Source: Sphingobacterium spiritivorum
GTDB lineage: Bacteria; Bacteroidota; Bacteroidia; Sphingobacteriales; Sphingobacteriaceae
Direction of reading: 5' to 3'
Length of the DNA: 64,000 bases
Assembly: GCF_016724845.1 (NCBI RefSeq)
Contig: NZ_CP068082.1
Location: 2,728,001-2,792,000, forward strand
The notes under the pieces were generated by a model, which did no database searches, was not told the origin of the DNA, and worked only from the letters and a program-made list of their open reading frames with translations. Made by a program: the position numbers and the translations under genes. Below are positions 35,187-46,094 of the stretch, one piece after another; the first letter of the stretch is position 1, and each line of letters starts with the position of its first letter.

Positions 35187-36935
35187 TTATTTCAATCGAA
35201 TTTCGGAAACAGATGTTCCTTGTGCAACCATTGGGAATACGTTGTTTTCTTTTCCCACCATTACTTCTAATAGATACGCTCCATCATGATTAAGCATTGT
35301 TTCAAGAGCCTGACGCAGATCTTTTCGTTCGGAAATCTTTTGTCCTTCAATATAGTATCCTTTTGCTACTGCCACGAAATCAGGGCTTGTAATGTTAACA
35401 AAAGAGTAGCGTTTATCGTGAAACAGCTGTTGCCACTGTCTTACCATTCCCAGGAACTCATTATTCAAGATCATGATCTTCACTTTGGCTCCGAATTGCA
35501 TGATGGTACCCAATTCCTGTAGAGTCATCTGGAAACCTCCGTCTCCTATAATGGCTACTACAGTCTTTTCAGGTGCGCCATACCATGCGCCTATGGCTGC
35601 AGGCAGTCCGAATCCCATTGTTCCTAATCCGCCGGATGTCACACTCGATTTTGAATTGTTGAATTTGGCATATCGGCAGGCTACCATCTGGTGCTGGCCT
35701 ACATCTGTTGTTATGATGGCATCACCTCCGGTCAATTCGTTAAGGATATTTATTACTTCACCCATTGTCATTACATCTGTTGTCGGATGTAATTCATTTT
35801 GAATGACTTCTTTTATTTCTTCCTGTTCCAGTTGTCTGAATTTTTGCAACCATTCCGCGTGACGTTTTGTTTCCTGAATCTTTGCTGTTAATAAAGGCAG
35901 GCTGACTTTACAGTCTCCCCATACCGGCACAGTGGTTTGTACGTTTTTGTCGATTTCGGCAGGATCAATATCCAGATGGACCACTTTGGCCTGTTTTGCG
36001 TATTTATCCAGACGTCCGGTTACGCGGTCATCAAAGCGCATGCCTATAGCAATCAGGACATCACACTCATTTGTCATCACGTTGGGAGCATAATTACCAT
36101 GCATTCCCAGCATTCCTACGTGCAGCGGGTGGTCTGTTTCCAGCGCACTTAATCCCATCACAGTAGCTGCGGAAGGAATACCTGCTTTTTCGATGAACGC
36201 TTTAAATTCCTGTTCTGCTCTTCCCAGAATCACTCCCTGTCCGAATAATACGAAAGGTTTCTCTGCGCTGTTTATTAGATCCGCAGCTTTTTCGATGTAT
36301 TCGTTTCTGACTTCCGGTGCAGGACGGTAGCTGCGGACATGATTACATTTTTCATATCCTTCATAATCGAATAATTGTAACTGAGCATTTTTGGTAATAT
36401 CAATCAATACTGGACCCGGACGGCCGGTACTGGCAATATAAAAAGCTTTAGCCAGTGCGTGAGGAATCTCAGTCGCATCTGTTACCTGATAATTCCACTT
36501 AGTGACTGGAGCAGTAATGTTAATGACATCTGTTTCCTGGAATGCGTCCGTTCCCAGTAGTGACGCGAATACCTGACCTGTAATACAGACGACAGGATTA
36601 CTGTCAATCATGGCGTCAGCCAGACCTGTTACTAAATTGGTTGCACCCGGCCCGCTTGTAGCAAATACCACACCTGTACGACCTGAAGTACGTGCAAAAC
36701 CTTGAGCGGCGTGAATACCTCCTTGTTCGTGGCGTACCAAAATGTGCTTCAAACGATCATTATAATCGTATAGTGCATCATAAATTGGCATAATTGCCCC
36801 TCCCGGATATCCGAATACGGTGTCAACACCTTCACATAATAAAGCTTCCAGCACCGCCTGAGAACCTGATATCTGTACCGATTCTTTTGGTGTTGCAGCA
36901 GGAGCTTTATTCTCTGTTTTTTCAAGTGTACTCAT
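35187..36935 (-). CDS. ilvB: Acetolactate synthase large (catalytic) subunit
   Basis: A 582-residue thiamine-diphosphate enzyme that joins two pyruvates, or pyruvate and 2-oxobutanoate. The catalytic Glu is in VRHEQGGIHAAQGFAR, and the ThDP/Mg motif begins at GDGGFQMTLQELGT and runs to the NNEFLG end. The FAD-binding middle domain is present. The N-terminus has a short polar extension (EKTENKAPAATPKES) before the conserved ISGSQAVLEAL. Confidence 0.96.
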   Translation of the reverse strand: MSTLEKTENKAPAATPKESVQISGSQAVLEALLCEGVDTVFGYPGGAIMPIYDALYDYNDRLKHILVRHEQGGIHAAQGFARTSGRTGVVFATSGPGATNLVTGLADAMIDSNPVVCITGQVFASLLGTDAFQETDVINITAPVTKWNYQVTDATEIPHALAKAFYIASTGRPGPVLIDITKNAQLQLFDYEGYEKCNHVRSYRPAPEVRNEYIEKAADLINSAEKPFVLFGQGVILGRAEQEFKAFIEKAGIPSAATVMGLSALETDHPLHVGMLGMHGNYAPNVMTNECDVLIAIGMRFDDRVTGRLDKYAKQAKVVHLDIDPAEIDKNVQTTVPVWGDCKVSLPLLTAKIQETKRHAEWLQKFRQLEQEEIKEVIQNELHPTTDVMTMGEVINILNELTGGDAIITTDVGQHQMVACRYAKFNNSKSSVTSGGLGTMGFGLPAAIGAWYGAPEKTVVAIIGDGGFQMTLQELGTIMQFGAKVKIMILNNEFLGMVRQWQQLFHDKRYSFVNITSPDFVAVAKGYYIEGQKISERKDLRQALETMLNHDGAYLLEVMVGKENNVFPMVAQGTSVSEIRLK

Positions 36936-36993
36936 TACTTATTCGATTAGTTTAAAAGTTTTTAGTTGTTGATTATTCGATCTTCCTGTTGTA

Positions 36994-38664
36994 TTACTGA
37001 TCTGTAACACAACCTTCGGACGCATCCGAAACTGTTTTTGCGTATTTGTAAAGAACACCTTTAGATACTTTCAATGACGGCTGTACCCATTTTTCTCTAC
37101 GCTTGGCTATTGTGGCATCGTCTACTTTCAGATTGATGGTATTATTGACCGCATCGATCTCAATGATATCGTCATTTTCTACTAATCCGATCAGACCACC
37201 CTGATAGGCTTCCGGAGTAATGTGTCCGACTACAAATCCGTGTGTACCTCCGGAGAAGCGGCCGTCTGTAATCAGGGCTACTGATTTTCCGAGTCCTGCT
37301 CCGATAATAGCGGATGTAGGCTTTAACATTTCCGGCATACCCGGAGCTCCTACGGGACCTTCGTTGATGATAACGACTACATCACCTTTTTTTACAGTAC
37401 CATCCTGAATTCCGCGGATCAGGTTCTGCTCTCCGTCAAAAACGCGGGCAGGACCGGTGAATTTCTCACCTTCTTTACCTGAAATCTTGGCTACAGAACC
37501 TTTTTCTGCCAGATTGCCGTATAGAATCTGAAGGTGACCGCTTGGTTTGATCGGATTGCTCAATGGCTGAATGATCTTTTGATCATAGTCCATGATGGAT
37601 TTTACGTCTGCAAGATTCTCTGCTAATGTTTTCCCAGTAACAGTCAGACAATCTCCGTGTAATAACCCCTCATCCAGTAAATATTTCAATACTGCAGGCG
37701 TACCTCCATATTGATGCAGATCCTGCATCAGATATTTTCCTGACGGTTTGAAATCCGCCAGTACAGGAGTTTCATCACTCATGCGTTGAAAGTCATCCTG
37801 TGTGATATCGACTCCTACAGCTTTTCCGATTGCGATAAAGTGTAATACCGCATTTGTGCTGCCGCCTAAAATTACAATTGCTCTAAGGGCATTTTCAAAG
37901 GCTTTACGTGTCATGATATCTGACGGCTTGATATCTTTTTCCAACAGTGTACGAATGTATTTACCTGCCTGAAGACATTCGTCTTTTTTATCTGAAGATA
38001 CTGCCGGATTAGAAGATGAATAAGGTAGGCTCATCCCTAAGGCCTCAATCGCAGATGCCATTGTATTTGCAGTGTACATGCCACCGCAGGCTCCTGCTCC
38101 CGGACAGGTATGCTTGATGATTCCTTCGTAGTCTTCATCGGACAGGTTACCACAGATTTTTTGTCCTAATGCTTCAAAAGCCGATACAATATTCAGTTCT
38201 TCTCCTTTATAATGTCCCGGCGCTATTGTACCTCCGTATACCATTATAGAAGGACGATTCAGGCGACCCATAGCGATGACAGCGCCCGGCATGTTCTTGT
38301 CGCAACCCGGGATGGCAATCAATCCGTCATAGTACTGTCCGCCACAGATTGTTTCTATGCTGTCGGCTATGACATCACGACTTACCAACGAGTAGCGCAT
38401 ACCTTCTGTACCATTACTCATTCCGTCACTCACACCTATTGTTCCAAAAGTCAAGCCTACCAATTCGCTTTCCCACACACCTTTTTTGACCACTTGTGCC
38501 AGATCATTCAGGTGCATATTACATGTATTCCCATCATATCCCATGCTTGCAATACCGACCTGAGCCTTATCCATATCTGCATCGGTAAGACCGATTCCGT
38601 ATAGCATGGCTTTGGCTGCGGGTTGTGTTTCGTCTTGTGTAAACGTACGGCTGTATTTATTCAT
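36994..38664 (-). CDS. ilvD: Dihydroxy-acid dehydratase
   Basis: A 556-residue Fe-S dehydratase that makes 2-oxo acids in valine and isoleucine synthesis. The start at 38664 ([10 protein letters not shown]) fits the family and leaves a 13-nt gap after ilvE; an upstream in-frame ATG at 38694 would overlap ilvE. Cluster cysteines are seen in [18 protein letters not shown] and [14 protein letters not shown]. The C-terminal [18 protein letters not shown] is complete. Confidence 0.97.
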   Translation of the reverse strand: MNKYSRTFTQDETQPAAKAMLYGIGLTDADMDKAQVGIASMGYDGNTCNMHLNDLAQVVKKGVWESELVGLTFGTIGVSDGMSNGTEGMRYSLVSRDVIADSIETICGGQYYDGLIAIPGCDKNMPGAVIAMGRLNRPSIMVYGGTIAPGHYKGEELNIVSAFEALGQKICGNLSDEDYEGIIKHTCPGAGACGGMYTANTMASAIEALGMSLPYSSSNPAVSSDKKDECLQAGKYIRTLLEKDIKPSDIMTRKAFENALRAIVILGGSTNAVLHFIAIGKAVGVDITQDDFQRMSDETPVLADFKPSGKYLMQDLHQYGGTPAVLKYLLDEGLLHGDCLTVTGKTLAENLADVKSIMDYDQKIIQPLSNPIKPSGHLQILYGNLAEKGSVAKISGKEGEKFTGPARVFDGEQNLIRGIQDGTVKKGDVVVIINEGPVGAPGMPEMLKPTSAIIGAGLGKSVALITDGRFSGGTHGFVVGHITPEAYQGGLIGLVENDDIIEIDAVNNTINLKVDDATIAKRREKWVQPSLKVSKGVLYKYAKTVSDASEGCVTDQ

Positions 38665-38677
38665 TTGATTCTCGCCG

Positions 38678-39568
38678 TTAGATGATGACTTCATAGTTTT
38701 CGTTCTCTAATACTAGGTTTTTATATCTTCTTTGTATGGAAGCTCCGATTGTATGCTCCCAATCTTCTTTATATTCTATGTGATCCACTTGTCTGATGCC
38801 TATGATCTCGGCAGCAGTACCGCAGAGAAAGGCGCTGTCTGCAGCATATACTTCTTCTACTGTCAGTGGCTTTTCAATGATTTCGAAATTCAGATTTCTA
38901 CAGATATTAATGACTGTCTGACGGGTTATTCCCGGGAAGGCATCCTGTTGAGGTGCTGTATAGATCCTGAAATCTTTTTCAATAAACAGATTTTCACTTG
39001 ATGCCTGTACTACGAAACCATTCTGATCCAGTAATAATGCTTCATCAAATCCTTTCTTAATGGCTTCGCTGCTGGCCAGGATCGAGTTGATATATTGACC
39101 ACTGATCTTTGAATTGACAGGGAAGGCCTTTGGGTTGGGACGTTGAATATTGGAAATACATACTTTCAATAAGTTTTGTCCCAGATAAGGACCCCATTCC
39201 CATGCTGCAATAAGGATTTTAGAATCTGTAGCTGAGGTAAGGTGCATATTGGATCCCGAAAGAACCAAAGGACGTACATAAGCTTCGCGCAGATTATTCA
39301 GCGCCAGCAGTTCGTAGGTTTTCTCTACCAGTTCACGGTTATTCCATTTGTACGGAATATTGATGGCTTCACAGGATTGCTGTAATCTTTCAAAGTGCTG
39401 CTCAGCTTTGAAGATACGGGTTCCGTTGTGTGTGTTATATGCGCGCAAACCTTCGAATGCACCATATCCATAATGTAATGCCTGACCATAAAAGTCAACA
39501 CCTGCCTGGGACGCTTTTACAAAGTCCCCATCTAGGTAGATAAGTGTATTGTTATTGTAATATTGCAT
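38678..39568 (-). CDS. ilvE: Branched-chain amino acid aminotransferase
   Basis: A 296-residue class IV PLP aminotransferase that performs the last step to valine, leucine and isoleucine. The PLP lysine is in [12 protein letters not shown], and [12 protein letters not shown] near 33-44 and [10 protein letters not shown] are family marks. It is the first gene of the minus-strand ilv-leu operon. A 16-codon Ile/Leu-containing reading frame ends 3 nt before its start codon. Confidence 0.95.
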   Translation of the reverse strand: MQYYNNNTLIYLDGDFVKASQAGVDFYGQALHYGYGAFEGLRAYNTHNGTRIFKAEQHFERLQQSCEAINIPYKWNNRELVEKTYELLALNNLREAYVRPLVLSGSNMHLTSATDSKILIAAWEWGPYLGQNLLKVCISNIQRPNPKAFPVNSKISGQYINSILASSEAIKKGFDEALLLDQNGFVVQASSENLFIEKDFRIYTAPQQDAFPGITRQTVINICRNLNFEIIEKPLTVEEVYAADSAFLCGTAAEIIGIRQVDHIEYKEDWEHTIGASIQRRYKNLVLENENYEVII

Positions 39569-39905
39569 ACCTTATGATTTGCTGTTGTGTTGAATTAAAA
39601 TACCTATGGATTTATTCCTCATTTTTACCTGTCAAAGGAAGGTACAGAAGATCCCCTCAATTTGATAATTGTAAGATAGGACGAATAAAAATACTAACCA
39701 ATAGGGTAACTCATTATTTTAAAATAGTTTTTTATTTTGTTATTTTTATTTTTGCAAAATATAATTTTATTTAAATTGAATTATTCGGTATTATTTAATA
39801 TCTAAAGTAGACCAAAATTAAAATCGGTATACTTTTGGTTTTTTATTGAAATTTTGATTTCGGTCGATTTTCTTCCTGAAATCATCATTTTGCTGAATAA
39901 AGTTC
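39569..39905. promoter_or_regulatory. Upstream region of the ilv-leu operon
   Basis: This A+T-rich region must hold the operon promoter, reading left. ACCAAAA (39811-39817) and TTTTGGT (39833-39839) form an inverted repeat with a 15-bp centre containing GTATAC. It overlaps CAAAATTA (39813-39820), which on the minus strand is a TAnnTTTG match, but no -33 element is found 19 bp away. Apart from the small leader ORF I see no gene here. Confidence 0.35.
39572..39622 (-). CDS. Candidate 16-codon leader ORF upstream of ilvE
   Basis: It encodes MRNKSIGILIQHNSKS and stops 3 nt before the ilvE ATG. Four of five residues in IGILI are branched-chain. This could couple ilvE translation to charged tRNA-Ile/Leu. 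There is no room for a terminator between its stop and ilvE, so classic attenuation is unlikely. It may be chance. Confidence 0.25.
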   Translation of the reverse strand: MRNKSIGILIQHNSKS

Positions 39906-39946
39906 AAAAAAATAAGCCCTTAAAACGACTTGTTTTAAGGGCTTAT
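39906..39946 (-). terminator. Terminator of the atpDC operon
   Basis: ATAAGCCCTTAAAAC (39912-39926) pairs perfectly with GTTTTAAGGGCTTAT (39932-39946) across a 5-nt loop. On the minus strand it is followed by a run of six U. It lies 25 nt after the atpC stop. Confidence 0.9.
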
Positions 39947-39970
39947 GAAGTGATTAAAAAATCTTAATTA

Positions 39971-40219
39971 CTATTCTTGTATAATGCCCTCTGCCAGGAC
40001 AATAATGACATTGTTTTTTACTTCAATTACTCCACCTTTAATGTTAAGGACCTCTTCATTGTTTCCAGCCTTAATAATAACCGGACCATCCTCTAATGTA
40101 GAGACGATAGGTGCGTGGTTTTTTAATATTTGAAATGAGCCGGCAGATCCAGGGACTGTTACTGCTGTAACGTCGCCTTCATAAGCCAACTTGTCTGGAG
40201 TAATAATTGTGAGTTTCAT
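39971..40219 (-). CDS. atpC: F-type ATP synthase epsilon subunit, N-terminal domain only
   Basis: An 82-residue epsilon subunit of the F1 central stalk. LTIITPDKLAYEGDVTAVTVPGSAGSFQILKNHAPIVS is the standard beta-sandwich start. It ends after the sandwich and lacks the C-terminal helical pair (full-length forms have about 130-140 residues) that inhibits ATP hydrolysis in other bacteria. Short epsilon subunits are usual in Bacteroidota. It follows atpD by 119 nt of repeat-rich DNA. Confidence 0.94.
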   Translation of the reverse strand: MKLTIITPDKLAYEGDVTAVTVPGSAGSFQILKNHAPIVSTLEDGPVIIKAGNNEEVLNIKGGVIEVKNNVIIVLAEGIIQE

Positions 40220-40228
40220 TTATTTTAA

Positions 40229-40329
40229 TAGTATTTAGTAGTAAGTATTACGTATTTAGACTTTTTTACATAGTAATTAGCAGCAATTGACTTTTTGTCG
40301 GTTGTCTGACTACTAATTACTAAATACTA
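40229..40329 (-). repeat. Nested inverted repeats between atpD and atpC
   Basis: TAGTATTTAGT (40229-40239) is complementary to ACTAAATACTA (40319-40329). TAGTAATTAG (40271-40280) is complementary to CTAATTACTA (40313-40322). The gap is built of variants of TAGTAnTTAG in both orientations. It could fold in the atpDC message and adjust the beta:epsilon ratio, or be a degenerate repeat family. Confidence 0.45.
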
Positions 40330-40338
40330 ACTACTTAT

Positions 40339-41859
<1,521 letters not shown>

Positions 41860-41904
41860 TTAATAATCAATTACAAAACTCTAAATGAGTCCTATTTTGG
41901 ACTG

Positions 41905-41936
41905 CAAAAATAAACTATATCTGCTTAAAAGCAAAA
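41905..41936 (-). promoter_or_regulatory. Consensus Bacteroidota promoter for atpDC
   Basis: On the minus strand TTTTG (complement of 41932-41936) is followed by exactly 19 nt and TATTTTTG (complement of 41905-41912). This matches TTTG-N19-TAnnTTTG. Predicted transcription starts about 55 nt before atpD. Confidence 0.75.
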
Positions 41937-42506
41937 CGTTACGCTAATAAAATTCACTTTTTTTTCGCAGTTGGTAGATTTGAATATGATTATGACTGAA
42001 TAGGTTATGCAAAAGCTGTTTTCCTGTTATATATTCTCCGCCTTTCAGATATGTGATACCTTCATTACAACAGCAATATGTACATATCGCTGCTTGTGTT
42101 AAAAGTATGTTGGAGCTGTCAAAAAGCCTGTTTTGTTTTCCTTTGTCTATTATTTTGTTACAATTTATACTAAAACGTGTAATAAATCTGTTATATATGG
42201 GTTGGTCTGGTTCCGGACGGAGCCTTGAAACCTGATGCTGATTTACACTTTTTGTATTTATACTATGCTATTTATGATTTCTAAGAAAAACAATCCAAAC
42301 AGGAGGTATTCCCACTCTCCGACGATTATGACTTCTGCTTTTGCAACTCCTGCCCGTACAGGCAGACATCTGCTGAGGTTGGGTCTTGTAACAAGTTCTA
42401 AACCTCCCAGTTACACCTTCCTCTGACATCAACGTTATACAGGTATTCCCATTTTGCTTTTTAACGTATTATTTCATTTCAGATTCTTATAAAAATATTT
42501 AAAGTA
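41937..42506. promoter_or_regulatory. Long non-coding region upstream of susC, with a G+C-rich island
   Basis: I find no convincing gene in this gap. An 11-bp direct repeat AGGTATTCCCA is at 42304-42314 and 42441-42451. Within about 42301-42420 G+C is about half (59 of 120 by count), well above the neighbouring sequence. Internal pairings include CTGCC/GGCAG (42350-42365) and GAGGTT/AACCTC (42375-42406) enclosing CTTGT/ACAAG. It could be a structured leader or small inserted element. The susC promoter is not recognisable by consensus. Confidence 0.4.
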
Positions 42507-45500
42507 ATGATTCACTACCTCTATCACGCGCTCTTTTTGACATGTGGTCTTCTTTTTTTTTGTCAAACAGGACGCGCAGACCTTATTGAAAACAAGTACC
42601 ACAGCTCTTATTCTCTCTCGCATTCGTACTTTGCATCTGACTCTATCGAGATCCGCGGTAAGGTCACTGACTCCGCCGGAATGGCCATTGAAGGAGTTGT
42701 CGTTACTGAAAAGGGGACATCAAACAGCGGATTAACAGATCAAAACGGCGAATTTAAAATTGCAGCAGATCCTAACGGAATTCTGGTTGTTATCAAATCC
42801 GGATTTAAAAATAAAGAAGTCCATGTCAACAATCAGAGGCTTGTAGAAATCTCTTTATCCAGTGGCAAGGCCGAGGCCGAAACAGAGACAGATGCGGATT
42901 CTGTAGTGACCCGCCAGGATTCTGCAACGGTCGTACAGACTCCCGACTCTGCGGGTACAGTCAAGCCTGCCGTGACGGATAGCAGTGCTGTTAAACAGTA
43001 TAGCAGTAGCCAGGTTGTATCTGGTAAACAAGCTTCAGTATCCGGAATTGTCAATGGCCCGAAAGGACCTTTGCCGGGCGTGACGGTTACTGTAGTCGGA
43101 ACTAATCAGGCTACGAATACAGACGAAAGCGGTAAATTCCAGATCGCTGCCGGTCCTAAGAATAAAATAAAGTTCTCATCGATTGGTTATAAAGCCCTGA
43201 CGCAGACAGTTGGCAACAGAAAGGACATACAGGTTGTACTGAGTAGTGAAACTAATGTGCTTGACTCTGTCCAGGTGGTAGCAGTAGGGTATGGGACGAT
43301 GAATCGTGCTACCTTACCAAGTGCGGTATCGAGTATCGGCGCCAATGAAATCAAAGATGAAGTGTTGCCGAGTATTACTCAGGCTATTCAGGGTAAAGCG
43401 GGAGGTGTTCAAGTCACGCAGAAGTCTGGTTCGCCCGGAGGCGGTATCAGTATCCGCGTAAGGGGTACGACATCCATTAATGCGAGTTCGGATCCGCTTT
43501 ATGTGGTAGACGGGATTCCGGTTAACAGCACAACAAATTTTACTGGTGGTTCTACCTTTGATTTTGGGGGAGGTACTCAGGGTATAAATGTGCTTTCATC
43601 AATCAATCCTTCCGATGTTCAGTCTATTGAAATATTAAAGGATGCGGCATCCTCCTCTATCTACGGTTCGCGAGCCGCTAACGGTGTTGTACTGATTACG
43701 ACCAAAAAAGGTGTAGCCGGACAAAGTGAATTTAACTTCAATATGTATGAAGGATTTTCACAAGTACCACGTGAACGTTATTATGATTTTATGAATACGG
43801 AACAGTATCAGGATTATATGAAAGACTATTACAAAATCCTGCAGGAAAAGGATCCGAATGCAACTATTCCGGATCAGATATTTTCCAATTCCAATGTTAA
43901 CACGGACTGGCAGGATGCTATTTTCAGAAATGCAGGTACCCGTAGTTACGAACTTTCTGCAAGAGGAGGAAGCGAGAAGACACAATATTATACCTCAGTT
44001 GGCTATATGAAACAGGGAGGAGTGTTGCTAGGTTCAGACTTCAATCGCCTAAGTGGTCGTATAAATCTAAATCATCAGCACAATGATAAACTTAGATTTT
44101 CTACGGCTATCAATCTGACAAGAGCAGTTAACAAACGTGTTCAGGAAGAAAACTCGAAAGAAGGAGCGACCAAAAGCGGAATCTTTTCTCCACCAAACTT
44201 AACGGTATATGACGCTTCCGGTAATTTTGCATATGACCAGGTACGCTTAACCCGTGAGAATCCTGTAGCTATGTTGACCCTTCCTACCAATGAAGCTCAA
44301 ACTTTCCGTGTATTGGCAAACGTTGGTGCAGAATATAATATCATTCCTGAGTTATTACTGAAAACCAGTTTTGGGACGGATATTAGTTTTATTGATGAGA
44401 CATTTTTTATGCCGCCGGTGGGACTTCGTTCGTATGCCAGTCAGGGTGGTATAGGTGCCCGTCGCAATACCCGGGATCAGCTTTGGATCAATGAGACGAC
44501 GCTGACCTATGATAAAGTGTTTGGTGATCATGCCCTCAATGCATTGGCCGGTTTCTCGGTTCAGGAGTCCAGACTTGAGTTTGTGCATGGACAACGTTCC
44601 AATTTTCCGAATAATGATATTCCTTATATTACTGCAGGAGGTGTTGTTACAGGTGCAAATTCTTATCCTGAAGAATGGGCGATCGCCTCGGGGTTTGCCC
44701 GTGCAACTTATATCTATAAGGACAAATATATCCTGAATGCAAATGTTCGTTCGGATGGATCATCCCGATTTGGTGCTGACAATCGTTGGGCTATATTTCC
44801 TTCCTTTGCGGGAGCCTGGAGACTTTCGGAAGAAGAGTTTTTGAAAGATTCCAAAATACTGAATGACCTGAAGCTCCGCGCAAGCTGGGGAATTACCGGA
44901 AATCAAAATATTGGTAATTATGCCAGTCGTTCTCTGTATTCCGGAAACAGCAATTATCTGGGTATGGCTGGATTTATTCCCAACATACTGGGAGACCGTG
45001 ATCTGAAATGGGAAACTACCCGTCAATGGAATGTGGGTATTGATGCGGGCTTCTTAAATAACAGGATATCGTTGTTAGCTGACTATTATTACAAGAAAAC
45101 TTCCGATTTGTTAATTGGATTACCAATTCTGACCAGTTCCGGTTACATTAATAGGTTTACAAATTCGGGAGATATAGAAAATAAAGGTTTTGAGTTTGAG
45201 TTGACAACCAAAAATCTGGTTGGCGAATTTAAGTGGACGACATCTCTGAATATGACCTTTAACAGAAATAAAGTATTGGCACTACCTGAGGGACTGAATG
45301 AAATGAGAGGTGGTGTTGGTGATCTGAATCGTGCCATTGTCGGACAACCTCTTGGTGTATTTTATGGATGGCAGGCCAATGGTGTAAATCCGCAGACAGG
45401 TATGATCGATTATCTGGGACAAGATGGTTCTGCTGTCTCTCCTACAGATTATAAAGATCACAGGATGATTGGCGATCCCAACCCTTCATTTTTCGGAGGT

Positions 45501-45992
45501 ATTACCAATAATTTCGCCTACAAAAACTTTGACTTAAGTATCCAGGGACAGTTTACTTACGGAAATGATATCTTCAATTATAATCTGGCTTCCGGATTGG
45601 AAGGCTTTAATCCGAGTTCAAATCAGTTTGTTGACTTTGTGGACAGATGGCGTGCTCCGGGCGATATTACGGATGTTCCAAGACCAGCTCCGGGTGATCT
45701 GAGTAACGGAGCCGTATCTTCCAGATTTGTGGAGGATGGTTCTTTCTTCAGACTTCGGAATATCACGTTGGGTTACACATTGTCGCCTACAGTAGCAGAG
45801 AAGATCAAAATGAAAAAACTTAGATGGTATGTCACTGTACAAAATGCATATGTATTTACCAAATACAGAGGTTATGATCCGGAGGTAAGTTCAAGTCACG
45901 GAGGAGCTAATACCGGTCTGATCTATGGATATGACTACGGTAGTTATCCGCAGCCGCGTATATTCACTACTGGTATTAACATGACTTTTTAA
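42507..45992 (+). CDS. SusC/RagA-type TonB-dependent outer-membrane transporter with two N-terminal regulatory-like domains
   Basis: A 1161-residue outer-membrane importer for oligosaccharides or similar nutrients. Signal peptide (1 to about 24). Carboxypeptidase-regulatory-like domain 1 is at about 47-119 (IEIRGKVTDSAGMAIEGV), and a Ser/Thr/Asp/Val-rich linker follows at 120-175. A second such domain is at about 176-247 (ASVSGIVNGPKGPLPGVTVTV). A TonB-box-like DSVQVVAVGYG lies at 253-263, then the plug (SITQAIQGKAGGVQV, LYVVDGIP, ILKDAASSSIYGSRAANGVVLITTKKG) and a 22-strand barrel ending in an aromatic TGINMTF. Two such N-terminal domains are unusual; most SusC proteins have one. The SusD gene follows. 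Confidence 0.95.
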   Translation: MIHYLYHALFLTCGLLFFCQTGRADLIENKYHSSYSLSHSYFASDSIEIRGKVTDSAGMAIEGVVVTEKGTSNSGLTDQNGEFKIAADPNGILVVIKSGFKNKEVHVNNQRLVEISLSSGKAEAETETDADSVVTRQDSATVVQTPDSAGTVKPAVTDSSAVKQYSSSQVVSGKQASVSGIVNGPKGPLPGVTVTVVGTNQATNTDESGKFQIAAGPKNKIKFSSIGYKALTQTVGNRKDIQVVLSSETNVLDSVQVVAVGYGTMNRATLPSAVSSIGANEIKDEVLPSITQAIQGKAGGVQVTQKSGSPGGGISIRVRGTTSINASSDPLYVVDGIPVNSTTNFTGGSTFDFGGGTQGINVLSSINPSDVQSIEILKDAASSSIYGSRAANGVVLITTKKGVAGQSEFNFNMYEGFSQVPRERYYDFMNTEQYQDYMKDYYKILQEKDPNATIPDQIFSNSNVNTDWQDAIFRNAGTRSYELSARGGSEKTQYYTSVGYMKQGGVLLGSDFNRLSGRINLNHQHNDKLRFSTAINLTRAVNKRVQEENSKEGATKSGIFSPPNLTVYDASGNFAYDQVRLTRENPVAMLTLPTNEAQTFRVLANVGAEYNIIPELLLKTSFGTDISFIDETFFMPPVGLRSYASQGGIGARRNTRDQLWINETTLTYDKVFGDHALNALAGFSVQESRLEFVHGQRSNFPNNDIPYITAGGVVTGANSYPEEWAIASGFARATYIYKDKYILNANVRSDGSSRFGADNRWAIFPSFAGAWRLSEEEFLKDSKILNDLKLRASWGITGNQNIGNYASRSLYSGNSNYLGMAGFIPNILGDRDLKWETTRQWNVGIDAGFLNNRISLLADYYYKKTSDLLIGLPILTSSGYINRFTNSGDIENKGFEFELTTKNLVGEFKWTTSLNMTFNRNKVLALPEGLNEMRGGVGDLNRAIVGQPLGVFYGWQANGVNPQTGMIDYLGQDGSAVSPTDYKDHRMIGDPNPSFFGGITNNFAYKNFDLSIQGQFTYGNDIFNYNLASGLEGFNPSSNQFVDFVDRWRAPGDITDVPRPAPGDLSNGAVSSRFVEDGSFFRLRNITLGYTLSPTVAEKIKMKKLRWYVTVQNAYVFTKYRGYDPEVSSSHGGANTGLIYGYDYGSYPQPRIFTTGINMTF

Positions 45993-46017
45993 TTTCGAAA
46001 GCTGTAAATCTGAAATC

Positions 46018-46073
46018 ATCGCAGTTCAAAACCGGAAACGATCCGGGCGGAGTGCCGAAAATATGACTGCGAT
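46018..46073 (+). other. Stem-loop between susC and susD
   Basis: ATCGCAGT (46018-46025) pairs with ACTGCGAT (46066-46073), and the stem can extend outward by AAATC/GATTT. Inside, CCGG (46032-46035) faces CCGG (46043-46046). The gap is 102 nt. It could let SusD be made at a different level from SusC. Confidence 0.4.
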
Positions 46074-46094
46074 AGATTTTGACTAAAAAGTATA

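Noticed and set aside
42185..42260. Possible TPP-type riboswitch (an ACCTGATGCTGA stretch) upstream of susC
   Set aside because: The CTGAGA and GGGTGC-type partner segments and the long helix are missing, and the downstream gene is not a thiamine gene.
42235..42426. Small plus-strand open frame in the gap before susC
   Set aside because: There is no supported start or signal; the odd composition is better explained by the G+C-rich island.
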